Shown here: one piece after another, positions 54,055 to 63,788 of the stretch | Numbering within the stretch: position 1 is the first letter of the stretch | Layout: the number at the start of each line of letters is the position of its first letter | Source of the DNA: Cellulomonas alba | GTDB lineage: Bacteria > Actinomycetota > Actinomycetes > Actinomycetales > Cellulomonadaceae | Reading direction: 5' to 3' | Assembly: GCF_030362835.1 (NCBI RefSeq) | Contig: NZ_JAUCGQ010000002.1 | Coordinates: 62,001 to 126,000 of the forward strand | Length of the DNA: 64,000 nt | Program-made: the position numbers and the translations under genes | The notes under the pieces: generated by a model | Seen by the model: the letters and a program-made list of their open reading frames with translations, nothing else | Database searches by the model: none | What the model was told of the DNA's origin: nothing

Positions 54055-56334
54055 ATGCCTGGACGCCCGGCCGGCCGCCGGCCCTCGTGGAGCGCCGCGC
54101 TCGGCGCGGCTGCTGCCACGGCGGCGCTCGCCGTCGCGTGGACCACGCCCGCGCCCTCCGCACCGAGCGCCCTCGACCGGACGGCCACCGTCGCGGCTGA
54201 TGCTGCGGCCGGCGACGCGGGTGGTTCGTCCGGCGCGACCCACACCCCGGGTGCGACCGCCCGTGCCGTGCCTGCTCCCGCGACCGCCCGCACGGCCGCC
54301 GCACCCGCGCACGGCGTGGCGGCGCCCGCGCCCGCCCGGGCCGCCCGCGCGGCGACGACCGCCACCGTCGACCCGTCCGCGCCGGGCACCACGCCCGCCG
54401 TGGTCGGCCCGGACGGCTTCGAGTACGACACGTCGGTCCCGGTCGCGAACCCGCCGAAGGCGCGCAAGCACGTCCGCGTGCTGATCGTTCCCGTGTACTG
54501 GAGCTGGAACCCCCGGGACTCGGCCACCACCTCGACGTTGCGGTCGCTGGGCGTCACGCAGCTCGACCGCTACTACCGCGAGGTCTCGCGCGGCCGCGTC
54601 GGCATCTCCGGCTCCGTCGCCCCCTGGACCAAGATCTCGGCGACCGGCCTCGCGTGCGAGGGCCTCGAGTCGCGGCTCGTCTCGCGTGCGCTCGCGGCGG
54701 CGAAGAAGAAGGGCTACAAGCCGTCGGCGTACGACCGCGTCGAGATCTACCACCCGTCCTGCAGCAGCTACTGGGCCGGCATGGCGCAGCTCGGCACCTC
54801 CTCGAGCCCGGGCCGGTACCTCGTGATCGACGGCACGCCGTACCTGTCGGTGTTCGCGCACGAGATGGGCCACACCCTCGGCCTCGACCACGCGAACGCG
54901 TACCGGTGCAAGGCGTCCGGCGTGCGCGTGACGCTCGCCGCCTCGTGCTCGGCCGCCGAGTACGGCGACGGCTTCGACGACATGGGCGACATCCCGTCGT
55001 CGGGGTCGTTCGCGACGCCGCACCTGGCGCAGCTCCACTGGCTGACGTCGACGCAGACGAAGGTCGTCACGCGCAGCGTCTCGAACGTGCGGCTCACGCC
55101 GCTGGTCGGGCCGTCGGCGGGCGTCAAGACGATCCGCGTGAAGGCGAGCCGGACGCGCACGTACTGGGTCGAGCTGCGCCAGCACGCGGGCGTCGACTCG
55201 AAGCTGTCTCCCGGCGGCGTCGGCGTCGAGGTACGCATGACGGACTCGCGCGTCCGCGCGGGCACCCGCGGTGCGACGCTCCTGCTCGACCTCCAGCCGC
55301 AGAACGCGTGGTCGTCCGTGACGCTCCCGGCGGCCTCCGCGTGGACGTCACCCGAGGGAGTCCGGATCACGGTGTCGCGGCTGACGAGCGCGACGGCGAC
55401 CGTGTCCGTCCGGTACCACGCACCGAAGCCCACGCGACCGTCGCGCCCGGCCGTCACCGCGACGCCCGGCGACACGACCGCGCGCGTCACGGTCGCCCGG
55501 CCGGCCGGCAACGGCTCGGTCGTGCAGAGCTACACGGTCCGCGCGGTCCCGGCAGGCGGCGGCACCACCGTGACGAAGAAGGTCGACGCGGCCGCCGCGG
55601 CGTCGCGGTCCGTGGCGCTGACCGGCCTGCGGAACGGCACGGCATACGCCGTCTCGGCGACCGCTCGCAACGAGAAGGGCTCGTCGTCGTGGTCGGCCGC
55701 CGTCACGGTGACGCCCCTCGCGCTCCCGCCCGTCGTGACGCTGACCTCTCCGGCGGCCGGCGCGACGGTCGCCGGCGCGACCCTCGCCGTCGCCGGCACG
55801 GTCGCCCCGCGCGCGGGGTCGACCGCCACCCTCACGTCGATCGACCTCGACGTCTCGCAGCCGTCGGGCGGCGAGGCGTACTGGTCGACGTCGGGGTGGT
55901 GGACCGCGACGCACGCGTTCGGCACGTCGCTCGACGTCAGCTCGCTGCTCGACGGCCCGGCCACGCTGACGGTCACCGCGACGGACTCGAACAACCGGAC
56001 CACGCGTGTGACGCGCACGGTCACGGTGAGGGGCCACTCGCCGACCCTCGCGATCGACCCGTCGACCATCACGGGCACGGCGGCCGACGGCTTCGACATC
56101 GCCTACACCGCCACACCGGCGACCGGCCGCTCGCTGACCTCGATGGAGGCGACCCTGACGGGGTCGGACGGGTTCAGCGTGTGGTCCGACTGGTGGCTGC
56201 CCGGCGGCGGTACGGAGACGTTCCACGCCGACCTCGGCGGCTGGTTCGTGGAACCGGGCTCCTACACGCTCGAGCTCGTGCTCTCCGACGGGTGGGCCAC
56301 CGTGACGGTCGACGTCCCCGTGACGCTGACCTGA
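54055..56334 (+). CDS. Secreted zinc metalloprotease with Fn3 and Ig-like domains
   Basis: 759 residues. Signal peptide (R-R-P-S-W-S-A-A-L-G-A-A-A-A-T) followed by an Ala/Thr/Pro-rich low-complexity region to about 115. The metalloprotease domain carries H269-E-M-G-H273-T-L-G-L-D-H279, the metzincin zinc motif of gametolysin/immune-inhibitor-A-like proteases; D-D-M-G-D-I is the following Met-turn region. Fibronectin type III at about 463-560 and two Ig-like beta domains follow. Probably degrades extracellular protein. No cell-wall anchor seen. ATG after GAGAGGGGA. Confidence 0.85.
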   Translation: MPGRPAGRRPSWSAALGAAAATAALAVAWTTPAPSAPSALDRTATVAADAAAGDAGGSSGATHTPGATARAVPAPATARTAAAPAHGVAAPAPARAARAATTATVDPSAPGTTPAVVGPDGFEYDTSVPVANPPKARKHVRVLIVPVYWSWNPRDSATTSTLRSLGVTQLDRYYREVSRGRVGISGSVAPWTKISATGLACEGLESRLVSRALAAAKKKGYKPSAYDRVEIYHPSCSSYWAGMAQLGTSSSPGRYLVIDGTPYLSVFAHEMGHTLGLDHANAYRCKASGVRVTLAASCSAAEYGDGFDDMGDIPSSGSFATPHLAQLHWLTSTQTKVVTRSVSNVRLTPLVGPSAGVKTIRVKASRTRTYWVELRQHAGVDSKLSPGGVGVEVRMTDSRVRAGTRGATLLLDLQPQNAWSSVTLPAASAWTSPEGVRITVSRLTSATATVSVRYHAPKPTRPSRPAVTATPGDTTARVTVARPAGNGSVVQSYTVRAVPAGGGTTVTKKVDAAAAASRSVALTGLRNGTAYAVSATARNEKGSSSWSAAVTVTPLALPPVVTLTSPAAGATVAGATLAVAGTVAPRAGSTATLTSIDLDVSQPSGGEAYWSTSGWWTATHAFGTSLDVSSLLDGPATLTVTATDSNNRTTRVTRTVTVRGHSPTLAIDPSTITGTAADGFDIAYTATPATGRSLTSMEATLTGSDGFSVWSDWWLPGGGTETFHADLGGWFVEPGSYTLELVLSDGWATVTVDVPVTLT

Positions 56335-56379
56335 CCGCGGGCCGCACGGGTCACGCGCGCCCGCTGTCCGGCGTCGGCG

Positions 56380-56697
56380 TCAGGCTGCCGGCAGACGCGT
56401 GATGCGCACGTGCCACGCGTCAGGGCCGTCGACGAGCACGACGTACTCGATCGGCGCGCGCTCGGCGAGCTGCGCGAGCAGCGGCCTCGGCAGGTGCGGC
56501 GCGACGACCACGAGCGCGTCCCCCTCCGCGATCGCGTCGAAGGCCCCGAGCACGGTCGCGTGGCGGATCGCGTGCGGGATGGCGCGCACGTCGAGCACGG
56601 GGTCGCCGTGGTCCTGCGCGCCGCAGTCGCACGTGTGCGGTCCGCAGCGCTCCTCGGTCGCAGCGGCGGACGTCAGGATCTCGACGGGCTCGGGCAT
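56380..56697 (-). CDS. DUF2249-domain protein
   Basis: 105 residues. The TusA-like DUF2249 fold: L-D-V-R-A-I-P-H-A-I-R-H-A-T-V-L-G-A-F-D, then V-V-A-P-H-L-P-R-P-L-L. N-terminal C-G-P-H-T-C-D-C-G is a Cys-rich extension. Often found near denitrification/NO-response genes; molecular role unresolved. Strong AGGAGG; 88 bp after the regulator gene in the same direction, so a shared operon is possible. Confidence 0.8.
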   Translation of the reverse strand: MPEPVEILTSAAATEERCGPHTCDCGAQDHGDPVLDVRAIPHAIRHATVLGAFDAIAEGDALVVVAPHLPRPLLAQLAERAPIEYVVLVDGPDAWHVRITRLPAA

Positions 56698-56785
56698 GGT
56701 GCCTCCTCGGGGTGCGTGCCGACGATCGTCGCCCGGGTCGCCGCCGCGCAGCCAGGGCAAGTGCCGTGAAAAAACGTTCGTGTCG

Positions 56786-57595
56786 TCATGGCCGGGGGCC
56801 GTCTCGCGCGCCGTCGAGGTGCTGCGCGCGGACCGGGGCCGTGGGGACCGGACCGGCCGCCGGGGTCCGCGTGCCGGGCCGCCGGTCGAGCTCGAGGATG
56901 CAGTGTCGCTCGGCGACCCAGGGCTGGATCGCCACCGCGCGGACCGGGCCGCCCGCCGCCTCCAGCACGCCCGCGGCGAGTCCCAGGTGGACGTTGCACA
57001 CGACCTCGGGCCGGGACCGGGCGAGCGCCAGGAACGGGCACCGCCACATGTGGAAGCGCGGCGCGGACTCCTCGAGCTCGGGGTCGAAGCCCATGCTGTC
57101 GAGGTGGTGCTCGAGCGCCAGCAGCTGGCGTGCCTCCGGCGTCGTGGCGGACGTCAGGTCGGCGTCGTCGACGGTGCCCCGCGCATCGGCAGCAGCCCGT
57201 TCGAGCGCCGTGTCGCGACCCGCGCGGACGGCCGTCTCCGCAGGTGACGCGGCCGATCGGCCGTAGTCGCGGAGCAGCGCCTCGGTCAGCGCGGCGCTCG
57301 CGATCGCATCCTCGAGCCGGCGTCGCGCGACGGGGTCGGCGCGCACGTCGTCGGCCGTGCGCGCCCGGTAGATCATGCGCGGCCGGCCACGCACGGTGCG
57401 GTGCTCGGGCGTCCGCACGGCGTAGCCCTCGTCCACCAGCCGCTGCAGGTGCTCGCGCGTCGTGTTCTCGTGCAGACCCGTCGCCGCGGCCAGCTCGCCG
57501 ACCGTCGCCGGCCCGCGCTGCTGGAGCAGGTCCAGCAGCTCGACGCGGCTGACCGACGCGAGCGTGCGCGCGGCCGGCGTCCGGCGGGTCGTCAT
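56786..57595 (-). CDS. Winged-helix regulator with conserved cysteines (Fe-S type)
   Basis: 269 residues. N-terminal winged helix (about 10-85: R-V-E-L-L-D-L-L-Q-Q-R-G, T-V-G-E-L-A-A-A-T-G-L-H-E-N-T-T-R-E-H-L). C-terminal sensor with Cys in W-R-C-P-F-L-A-L, V-V-C-N-V-H-L-G-L and R-H-C-I-L-E-L, the pattern of SufR-like [Fe-S] regulators. It may sense redox or NO and control the DUF2249 gene behind it. Leaderless: GATACT precedes the ATG by 6 nt. Confidence 0.75.
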   Translation of the reverse strand: MTTRRTPAARTLASVSRVELLDLLQQRGPATVGELAAATGLHENTTREHLQRLVDEGYAVRTPEHRTVRGRPRMIYRARTADDVRADPVARRRLEDAIASAALTEALLRDYGRSAASPAETAVRAGRDTALERAAADARGTVDDADLTSATTPEARQLLALEHHLDSMGFDPELEESAPRFHMWRCPFLALARSRPEVVCNVHLGLAAGVLEAAGGPVRAVAIQPWVAERHCILELDRRPGTRTPAAGPVPTAPVRAQHLDGARDGPRP

Positions 57596-57601
57596 GCGCC
57601 G

Positions 57602-57607
57602 AGTATC
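57602..57607 (-). promoter_or_regulatory. -10 element of the regulator gene, leaderless
   Basis: GATACT on the minus strand, 6 nt before the ATG at 57595; near-consensus TANNNT. No ribosome-binding site is present, which supports a leaderless transcript. Confidence 0.5.
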
Positions 57608-57671
57608 ACGCGGCCGCGGGGGCGCGAACCGGGACCTCGTCCGGGACCTCCGCGCGGCACGCGGCGGGCGT

Positions 57672-57692
57672 GGAAAAACCCGACCGCCGGTC
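57672..57692 (-). terminator. T-tract terminator after pgi
   Basis: On the pgi strand GACC-GGC-GGTC, overlapping the stop codon, is followed by GGGTTTTT. The stem is short (4 bp) but a T5 run is rare in this genome. Confidence 0.4.
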
Positions 57693-59361
57693 AGCCGCGC
57701 AGCCGCAGGTAGGTCTCGATCAGCGACCGTGTCGACGCGTCCTGCGCCTCGAGCGCCGCGTCGTCCCCGGTCAGTGCGGGTGCGATCTCGAGCGCGAGCT
57801 TCTTGCCGAGCTCGACGCCCCACTGGTCGAACGAGTCGATGCCCCACACGACGCCCTCGACGAACGTGATGTGCTCGTAGAGCGCGATGAGCTGGCCCAG
57901 CACCGACGGCGTCAGCGCGGGCGCGAGGATCGAGGTCGTCGGCCGGTTCCCCGAGAACACGCGCGCCGGGACGATGTCCTCCGCCGTGCCCTCCGCGCGC
58001 ACCTCGTCGGCCGTCTTGCCGAACGCGAGCGCCTTCGTCTGCGCGAAGAAGTTCGCGAGGAACAGCGAGTGGACGTCGGTGTCGCCGTCCTTGAGCGGGT
58101 GCGCCGGGTTGGCGACGGCGATGAAGTCGGCCGGGATGAGCCGCGTGCCCTGGTGGATGAGCTGGTAGAACGCGTGCTGCCCGTTGGTGCCGGGCTCGCC
58201 CCAGAACACCTCGCCGGTCTGCGTCGTCACGGGGGAGCCGTCCCAGCGGACCGACTTGCCGTTCGACTCCATCGTCAGCTGCTGCAGGTACGCCGGGAAC
58301 CGGTGCAGGTACTGGGCGTAGGGCAGCACCGCGTGCGTGTGCGCCCCGAGGAAGTTGACGTACCAGACGTTGAGCAGGCCCATCAGCACGGGCACGTTCT
58401 GCTCGAGCGGTGCCGTCGCGACGTGCTCGTCGACCGCGTGGAACCCGGCGAGGAAGTCGCGGAACCCGTCCGGACCGATCGCGATCGCCAGCGACGTGCC
58501 GATCGCCGAGTCGACCGAGTACCGGCCGCCGACCCAGTCCCAGAACCCGAACGCGTTCGCGGGGTCGATGCCGAACGCCGCGACCTTGTCCAGCGCGGTC
58601 GACACGGCGACGAAGTGCTTGGCGACGGCCTCGCGGCGCGCGTCCTCGTCGTCCGGCGTGCCGAGCATCTCCCAGAGCCAGTCGCGAGCGAGGCGCGCGT
58701 TGGTCAGCGTCTCGAGCGTGCCGAACGTCTTGCTCGCGACGATGAACAGCGTCGTCTCGGGGTCGAGGTCCTTCGTCTTCTCCGCGATGTCCGTCGGGTC
58801 GATGTTCGAGACGAACCGCAGCTCGAGGCCTTCCTGCACGGACGGCCTGAGCGCCTCGTACGCCATCACCGGCCCGAGGTCCGAGCCGCCGATGCCGATG
58901 TTGACGACCGTCTCGACGCGCCGCCCCGTGACGCCCGTCCACGCGCCGCTGCGCACCTGCTCGGCGAACGCGTACACCTTCTCGAGCACCTCGTGCACGT
59001 CGTGGTCGACGTCCTGCCCGTCGACGACGAGCGCGGGCTGCACGCCGCGCGGGCGGCGCAGCGCGGTGTGCAGGACCGCGCGGTCCTCGGTGACGTTGAT
59101 GTGGTCGCCGCGCAGCATCGCCGCGAGCCGGTCCGCGACGCCGACCTCGCCCGCGAGCTGGCGCAGCAGCGCGAGCGTGTCGTCCGTCACGAGGTTCTTC
59201 GAGAGGTCCACGTGCAGATCGGCGACGCGGAGCGTGAGGCGCTCGGCACGGCCCGGGTCGTCCGCGAACCACGCGCGCAGGTCCGGCGTCAGGGTCGTCG
59301 CGTGGTCGGTCAGGGCCTGCCAGGCGCTCGTGGTCGTGGCGTCGATGGGCTGCGTGGACAC
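57691..59361 (-). CDS. pgi: Glucose-6-phosphate isomerase
   Basis: 556 residues, the usual long-form length. [11 protein letters not shown] and S-K-T-F-G-T-L-E-T bind the phosphate; catalytic Glu is in T-M-E-S-N-G-K-S-V, the ring-opening His in H-Q-G-T-R-L-I-P and the Lys in D-Q-W-G-V-E-L-G-K near the end. Interconverts glucose-6-P and fructose-6-P in glycolysis. GTG start with GAGAGGG upstream. Divergent from the small membrane protein gene. Confidence 0.95.
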   Translation of the reverse strand: MSTQPIDATTTSAWQALTDHATTLTPDLRAWFADDPGRAERLTLRVADLHVDLSKNLVTDDTLALLRQLAGEVGVADRLAAMLRGDHINVTEDRAVLHTALRRPRGVQPALVVDGQDVDHDVHEVLEKVYAFAEQVRSGAWTGVTGRRVETVVNIGIGGSDLGPVMAYEALRPSVQEGLELRFVSNIDPTDIAEKTKDLDPETTLFIVASKTFGTLETLTNARLARDWLWEMLGTPDDEDARREAVAKHFVAVSTALDKVAAFGIDPANAFGFWDWVGGRYSVDSAIGTSLAIAIGPDGFRDFLAGFHAVDEHVATAPLEQNVPVLMGLLNVWYVNFLGAHTHAVLPYAQYLHRFPAYLQQLTMESNGKSVRWDGSPVTTQTGEVFWGEPGTNGQHAFYQLIHQGTRLIPADFIAVANPAHPLKDGDTDVHSLFLANFFAQTKALAFGKTADEVRAEGTAEDIVPARVFSGNRPTTSILAPALTPSVLGQLIALYEHITFVEGVVWGIDSFDQWGVELGKKLALEIAPALTGDDAALEAQDASTRSLIETYLRLRG

Positions 59362-59454
59362 GGTCGATCCCTCTCGTCGAAAGGTGCGGTGGTCCCACCG
59401 TATTGCCCTGCCGGGGCGCGCTGCACAGGACGTTCGAGCACGTAGGGTGACGCC

Positions 59455-59775
59455 ATGTCGCGCGTGCCCACGGCCCTGGTCGCCGCCCTCAGCATGGGGG
59501 TCGCGTTCGCCGTCGCGCAGGGCACCGGCAACCGTGCGCTGGGCGGCGTGGTGCTGCTCGCCGGCGCCGCGTGGTGCGCCGTGCGGGCATGGCGTCCGGC
59601 CGGTGCGGCGCGCACCGTCGCGGTGCTCGCCGCCGGGCTCGTCTGCTTCGCGGGCGCCCACCCGCTCGGCCACGTGATCGGTGCGTGGCCCGCCGTCGCG
59701 GTCGCCGCGCTCGTGCTCGGCGCCGTCACGTACGCGCTGGTCGACCGGCCGGCGGCGCGCACGGTCACGGCCTGA
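59455..59775 (+). CDS. Small polytopic membrane protein
   Basis: 106 residues with four hydrophobic segments separated by short Arg-containing loops ([31 protein letters not shown] and [11 protein letters not shown]). No known family. 8 bp before the sugar kinase gene, so probably cotranscribed. Confidence 0.65.
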   Translation: MSRVPTALVAALSMGVAFAVAQGTGNRALGGVVLLAGAAWCAVRAWRPAGAARTVAVLAAGLVCFAGAHPLGHVIGAWPAVAVAALVLGAVTYALVDRPAARTVTA

Positions 59776-59783
59776 GGCGTCGC

Positions 59784-60773
59784 ATGACCCCGAGGCGCGC
59801 CCCGCAGCGTCCCGCCCGTCTCGTGTGCTGCGGCCTCGCGACCCTCGACGTCGTGCAGGTGGTGGACGCGCTGCCCCGTCCCGACGAGAAGGTCGTCGCG
59901 CGTGACGCCGCGGTCACCTTCGGCGGCCCCGCGGCCAACGCGGCCGCGTCCGCCGTCGCGCTCGGCGTCCCGACCCGGCTCGTCACCGCGATCGGCGCCT
60001 CACCGCGCGGCGCGCTCGTGCGCCGCGCGCTCGAGGTCGCAGGCGTCGAGGTGCTCGACCTGCTCGACGCCGACCGCGACGCGGACCCGCCGCTCTCGAC
60101 CGTCCTCGTGACGCGGTCCACCGGCGAGCGGGCGGTCGTGTCGATGAACGGCACCGCCACCCCCGACGCGGCCGACCTCGCCCGCGCCCGGCTCGACGAC
60201 GCGCTCGCGGGCGCCACGGCGCTGCTCGTCGACGGCCACCACCTCGGCGCGGCCGTCGTGCTCGCCGCCGAGTCGCGCGAGCGGGAGCTGCCCGTGCTGC
60301 TCGACGGCGGCTCGTGGAAGCCCGGGCTCGACGCGCTCCTGGCGCAGGTCGAGCAGGCGGTGCTCTCGGCCGACTTCCGTCTCCCGGCGGGGCTCCAGGG
60401 CTCCGCCTCGTCCGGTGAGGTCGGCGACGTGGATGCCCTGCTCGACGCGGTCGCCGCGTTCGGACCGGCCGCCGTCGCGCGCTCGGCCGGCGCGGGACCG
60501 GTGCGCGTCCGGAGCGTCGCCGAGCTGCGGCCCGGCGGAGACCCGTACGCGTTCGCCGTCGAGGTCGACCGGTACGCGGTGGTGCCTCCGCAGGTGCCCG
60601 CGAGCGAGGTCGTCGACACGCTGGGCGCGGGCGACGTGCTGCACGGCGCGCTCGCCGCGGCACTGGCGCGGGGGGAGACGTTCGACACCGCGCTGACCGA
60701 GGCGATCGGCGTCGCGAGCATGTCGGTGCGGTACGCCGGCGCGCTCGGCTGGGTCCCGCACGCCCCGCGCTGA
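59784..60773 (+). CDS. PfkB-family carbohydrate kinase
   Basis: 329 residues of the ribokinase fold. N-terminal [10 protein letters not shown], first signature F-G-G-P-A-A-N-A-A, and second signature D-T-L-G-A-G-D284-V-L-H-G with catalytic D284. Phosphorylates a sugar or sugar alcohol; the substrate is not readable. The neighbouring sugar importer and ROK repressor suggest the same carbohydrate pathway. Confidence 0.87.
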   Translation: MTPRRAPQRPARLVCCGLATLDVVQVVDALPRPDEKVVARDAAVTFGGPAANAAASAVALGVPTRLVTAIGASPRGALVRRALEVAGVEVLDLLDADRDADPPLSTVLVTRSTGERAVVSMNGTATPDAADLARARLDDALAGATALLVDGHHLGAAVVLAAESRERELPVLLDGGSWKPGLDALLAQVEQAVLSADFRLPAGLQGSASSGEVGDVDALLDAVAAFGPAAVARSAGAGPVRVRSVAELRPGGDPYAFAVEVDRYAVVPPQVPASEVVDTLGAGDVLHGALAAALARGETFDTALTEAIGVASMSVRYAGALGWVPHAPR

Positions 60774-60941
60774 CGGGCTCGCCTGACTGCTGCGGGCGCC
60801 TGCCAGGAGCTGTGGCCGCGGCACGACGGGCAGCCCTGGGATGGCATGTGGCCAGGTCAGAGCCCCGTCGGCCGGCAGGCGCGTGTCCGACCTGTTTCCG
60901 TGCCCGCCGCGTACGTCGGTCGTGTGAACGGTTCATCACGA

Positions 60942-60957
60942 TGTGATCACGGTCACC
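60942..60957 (+). promoter_or_regulatory. CRP/GlxR-like site
   Basis: TGTGA-TCACGG-TCACC, 9 of 10 matches to TGTGA-N6-TCACA. It ends 8 bp before the -35 TTGACT (60966-60971) of the ROK gene. Such placement is typical of catabolite activation by a cAMP-CRP homologue. Confidence 0.6.
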
Positions 60958-60965
60958 GACCGGGC

Positions 60966-60996
60966 TTGACTCGGATTAGTAAGGAAGGTCTACTAA
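60966..60996 (+). promoter_or_regulatory. ROK gene promoter with TTAGTA/TACTAA operator
   Basis: -35 TTGACT (60966-60971) and an inverted repeat TTAGTA (60976-60981) / TACTAA (60991-60996) with a 9-nt spacer; the right arm falls where a -10 should be (TCTACT or TACTAA). GTG follows 5 nt later without a ribosome-binding site, so the mRNA is probably leaderless and the ROK protein may repress itself here. Confidence 0.6.
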
Positions 60997-61001
60997 CAAA
61001 C

Positions 61002-62180
61002 GTGACAGCGACGACGCAGCCGCTCGCCGCCCCGACGCAGGGGGTGGGACGAGCCCTCCGCCCCACCGCCAAGGTGCTCCCCGAGCACGCCCGTGCGCAC
61101 AACCGGTCCCTCGTCCTCGCGCACCTGTTCCACGAGGGCCCGTCGTCCCGCGCCGACATCGCGCGGAGCACCGGCCTCACGCGCGTCACCGTCTCCGGCC
61201 TCGTCGCGGATCTGCTGGGCGAGGGCCTCGTCGAGGAGCTCGGCCAGCGCACGGAGAGCCGCGTCGGCAAGCCCGCGACCCTCGTCGGGATGCGGACGCA
61301 GGACTTCAGCATCGTGGCGGTCGACCTCACGGACGAGGAGCGCATGCACGGCGCGGTGCTGACGCTCACGGGCGCCGTCGTGCTCCGCCGCGACGAGCCG
61401 CTCGAGGGGCGCACGGGCCAGGCGGCGCAGGACCAGCTCGAGGCGCTGTGCCGGGAGCTGCTCGCCGGCGCGCCCGCCCCCGTCATCGGCGTCGGCGTCG
61501 CGTCGCCGGGTGTCATCGACCCCGACGGTCGCGTCGTGCAGGCGCCCAACCGGGGCTGGTACGACCTCCCCCTCGCGGAGGTCCTCACCGCGAGCCTCGG
61601 CGTCCCCGTCCACGTCGCCAACGACGCCAACACGCGCGCCCTCGCCGAGTTCACCTACGGCGGCGCCGCGGGCTCCGGCTCGATGGTCGTCACGGTGGGG
61701 GAGGGCGTCGGCGCCGGCATCGTCGTCGACGGCGCGCTCGTCCGCGGCCGGCACCACGCGGCCGGCGAGCTCGGGCACGTCACCGTCGTCGACGACACGA
61801 CGCCGGGCGAGGACCCGCGCGCCTGCGCGTGCGGCCGCCGCGGCTGCCTCGAGACCGTGCTCAGCGTCCCGGCCCTGCGCCGGCGCACCGCCGGCCTCAC
61901 CCCCGAAGACTCCGACGCCGCGCTGGCGTCGGTAGGACGGTTGCTGGGCGTCGCCCTCGCACCCGTCGTCAGCGCCCTCGACCTCGCCGAGGTCCTGCTC
62001 TGCGGCCCTTCGGAGCTGCTGGACGGGGCTTTGACCGAGGCGGCGCTGGATACCGTCCGCAGCCGGACCATGCCGGTGATCGGTCAGGAGCTGGCCCTGC
62101 GGATGGGCTCGCTCGACGAGGACGGGACGCTCGCCGGTGCGGCGGTCCTGGTCCTGTCAGGTCAGCTCGGGGTCACGTGA
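61002..62180 (+). CDS. ROK-family transcriptional repressor
   Basis: 392 residues. N-terminal helix-turn-helix (about 25-85: N-R-S-L-V-L-A-H-L-F-H-E-G-P-S-S-R-A-D-I-A-R, T-R-V-T-V-S-G-L-V). ROK sugar-binding domain with A-S-P-G-V-I-D, N-D-A-N-T-R-A-L and the zinc-binding C-x-C-G-R-R-G-C-L-E. It controls sugar uptake in response to an inducer sugar. GTG start. Directly upstream of the ABC importer operon. Confidence 0.88.
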   Translation: MTATTQPLAAPTQGVGRALRPTAKVLPEHARAHNRSLVLAHLFHEGPSSRADIARSTGLTRVTVSGLVADLLGEGLVEELGQRTESRVGKPATLVGMRTQDFSIVAVDLTDEERMHGAVLTLTGAVVLRRDEPLEGRTGQAAQDQLEALCRELLAGAPAPVIGVGVASPGVIDPDGRVVQAPNRGWYDLPLAEVLTASLGVPVHVANDANTRALAEFTYGGAAGSGSMVVTVGEGVGAGIVVDGALVRGRHHAAGELGHVTVVDDTTPGEDPRACACGRRGCLETVLSVPALRRRTAGLTPEDSDAALASVGRLLGVALAPVVSALDLAEVLLCGPSELLDGALTEAALDTVRSRTMPVIGQELALRMGSLDEDGTLAGAAVLVLSGQLGVT

Positions 62181-62269
62181 CGACCCCGAGCCGACCCCTA
62201 GCAGGTCGGAAGCACCACCCTCGGCGGGCGCCGTCCGGCGACCGCCTCGCTCACGGGAGGAACCCCAAC

Positions 62270-63613
62270 GTGAAGATGCTACGTTTCGCGGCCGTCGGCG
62301 TGGCGGCGGCGCTCGCGCTGACCGCCTGCAGCTCCGGCGGCGACAAGGGCACGCAGTCGACGTCGACGGGCGGCGCGACCAGCGCCGCGCCGGAGGCCGC
62401 CACCATCAAGCTGTGGCTGAACGGCACCGACACCCCGCAGGCGCTCCGCGACTACCTGGTCTCGGAGTTCGCCAAGGAGAACCCGGGCTCGACGCTCGTC
62501 ATCGAGCAGCAGGACTGGAACGGCCTGGTGCCGCGTCTGCAGACCGCCCTCACCTCGGCGGACCAGACCCCGGACGTCGTGGAGATCGGCAACACGCAGT
62601 CGGCGACCTTCACCTACGCCGGCGCGTTCAAGGACATCTCGGACCTGTACCAGCCCCTGGGCGGCGACAAGCTGCTCCCCGGCTTCGTGGCGGCGGGCAA
62701 GGCCGACGGCAAGCTCTACGCGGTGCCCTACTACTCGGGTGCGCGCGCCGTGTTCTACAACAAGGACATGTTCAAGAACGCCGGTGTCGACGTCCCGACC
62801 ACGCTGGACGAGTTCACGGCCGCGGCGAAGAAGCTCACGAGCAGCAAGGTCTCGGGCTTCTGGTTCCCCGGTCAGGACTGGTACAACGGCGCGGCCTGGA
62901 TCTACACCAACGGCGGTGACCTGGCGACGCAGGACGGCGACACCTGGAAGGGCGCGCTCTCGTCCGACGCCTCCATCAAGGGTCTGACGACGGTCCAGGA
63001 CCTGTTCAAGAACGCGAACCACGCGCCGGCGGACAGCGACTCGAACAACCCGTGGGTCGCGTTCAACGCCGGCCAGGCCGCGATGTTCTCGGCGCCGACC
63101 TGGGCGCGGTGGAGCATCAACCTGACCGAGTGCGACAAGAAGGTGGACCCGAAGGACACCTCCGACGCCGCCAAGGCCAAGCTCGCCGACCAGCAGAAGT
63201 GCAACGAGGCGCACACGGGCGTCTTCCCGCTGCCGGGTCTGACGGCCGGCACGTACGCGACGGCCTTCGCGGGCGGTTCGAACCTGGGCATCTCCGCGAA
63301 GTCGAAGCACCCCGAGCTCGCCAAGAACCTGCTGAAGATCATCTTCTCGGCGGACTTCCAGAACCAGCTCGGCAAGAACGGCCTCATCCCGGGCAACACG
63401 GACTACGCCGCCTCGATGGGTGACGACGTCTACGCCAAGGCCGCCGTCGCCGCCGCGCTCAACGCCAAGCTCACCCCGGCCGCCGAGAACTGGGCGACCG
63501 TCGAGGGCGACCGCGTCCTGGAGGACTTCTTCCAGAAGATCGCGACGGGCGCGGACATCAAGTCGTCCGCGCAGAACACGGACAAGCAGATCGAGGACAT
63601 CCTCAACGGCTGA
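62270..63613 (+). CDS. Sugar ABC transporter substrate-binding lipoprotein
   Basis: 447 residues. Signal peptide with lipobox A-L-T-A-C-S, then a family-1 solute-binding fold (I-K-L-W-L-N-G-T, P-D-V-V-E-I-G-N-T, Y-A-V-P-Y-Y-S-G-A-R-A-V-F-Y-N-K-D). Belongs to the oligosaccharide/di-sugar binding group; the exact sugar (cello-, chito- or malto-type) is not assignable. GTG after GGGAGG. An intercistronic hairpin separates it from the permease gene. Confidence 0.85.
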   Translation: MKMLRFAAVGVAAALALTACSSGGDKGTQSTSTGGATSAAPEAATIKLWLNGTDTPQALRDYLVSEFAKENPGSTLVIEQQDWNGLVPRLQTALTSADQTPDVVEIGNTQSATFTYAGAFKDISDLYQPLGGDKLLPGFVAAGKADGKLYAVPYYSGARAVFYNKDMFKNAGVDVPTTLDEFTAAAKKLTSSKVSGFWFPGQDWYNGAAWIYTNGGDLATQDGDTWKGALSSDASIKGLTTVQDLFKNANHAPADSDSNNPWVAFNAGQAAMFSAPTWARWSINLTECDKKVDPKDTSDAAKAKLADQQKCNEAHTGVFPLPGLTAGTYATAFAGGSNLGISAKSKHPELAKNLLKIIFSADFQNQLGKNGLIPGNTDYAASMGDDVYAKAAVAAALNAKLTPAAENWATVEGDRVLEDFFQKIATGADIKSSAQNTDKQIEDILNG

Positions 63614-63624
63614 TGCTCCTCGGG

Positions 63625-63667
63625 CCGGTGGCCGGCCGTCGCTCACGACGTACCGGCCGGCCACCGG
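63625..63667 (+). terminator. Intercistronic hairpin after the binding-protein gene
   Basis: CCGGTGGCCGGCCG (63625-63638) and its exact complement (63654-63667), 14-bp arms, 15-nt loop, 11 nt past the stop. No U-tract. It likely causes partial termination or 3' protection, giving more binding protein than permease. Confidence 0.6.
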
Positions 63668-63788
63668 CTCCACGTGCCACCGCACGTGCCCCCGCGCCGG
63701 GCCCTCCGCCCGGCGAGCTGAACCCGGTGCGGCCGGGCCGCCGCGACACGGCGGGTCCGGCCGCACCACCAGACAGGAGCCTCCGTCA

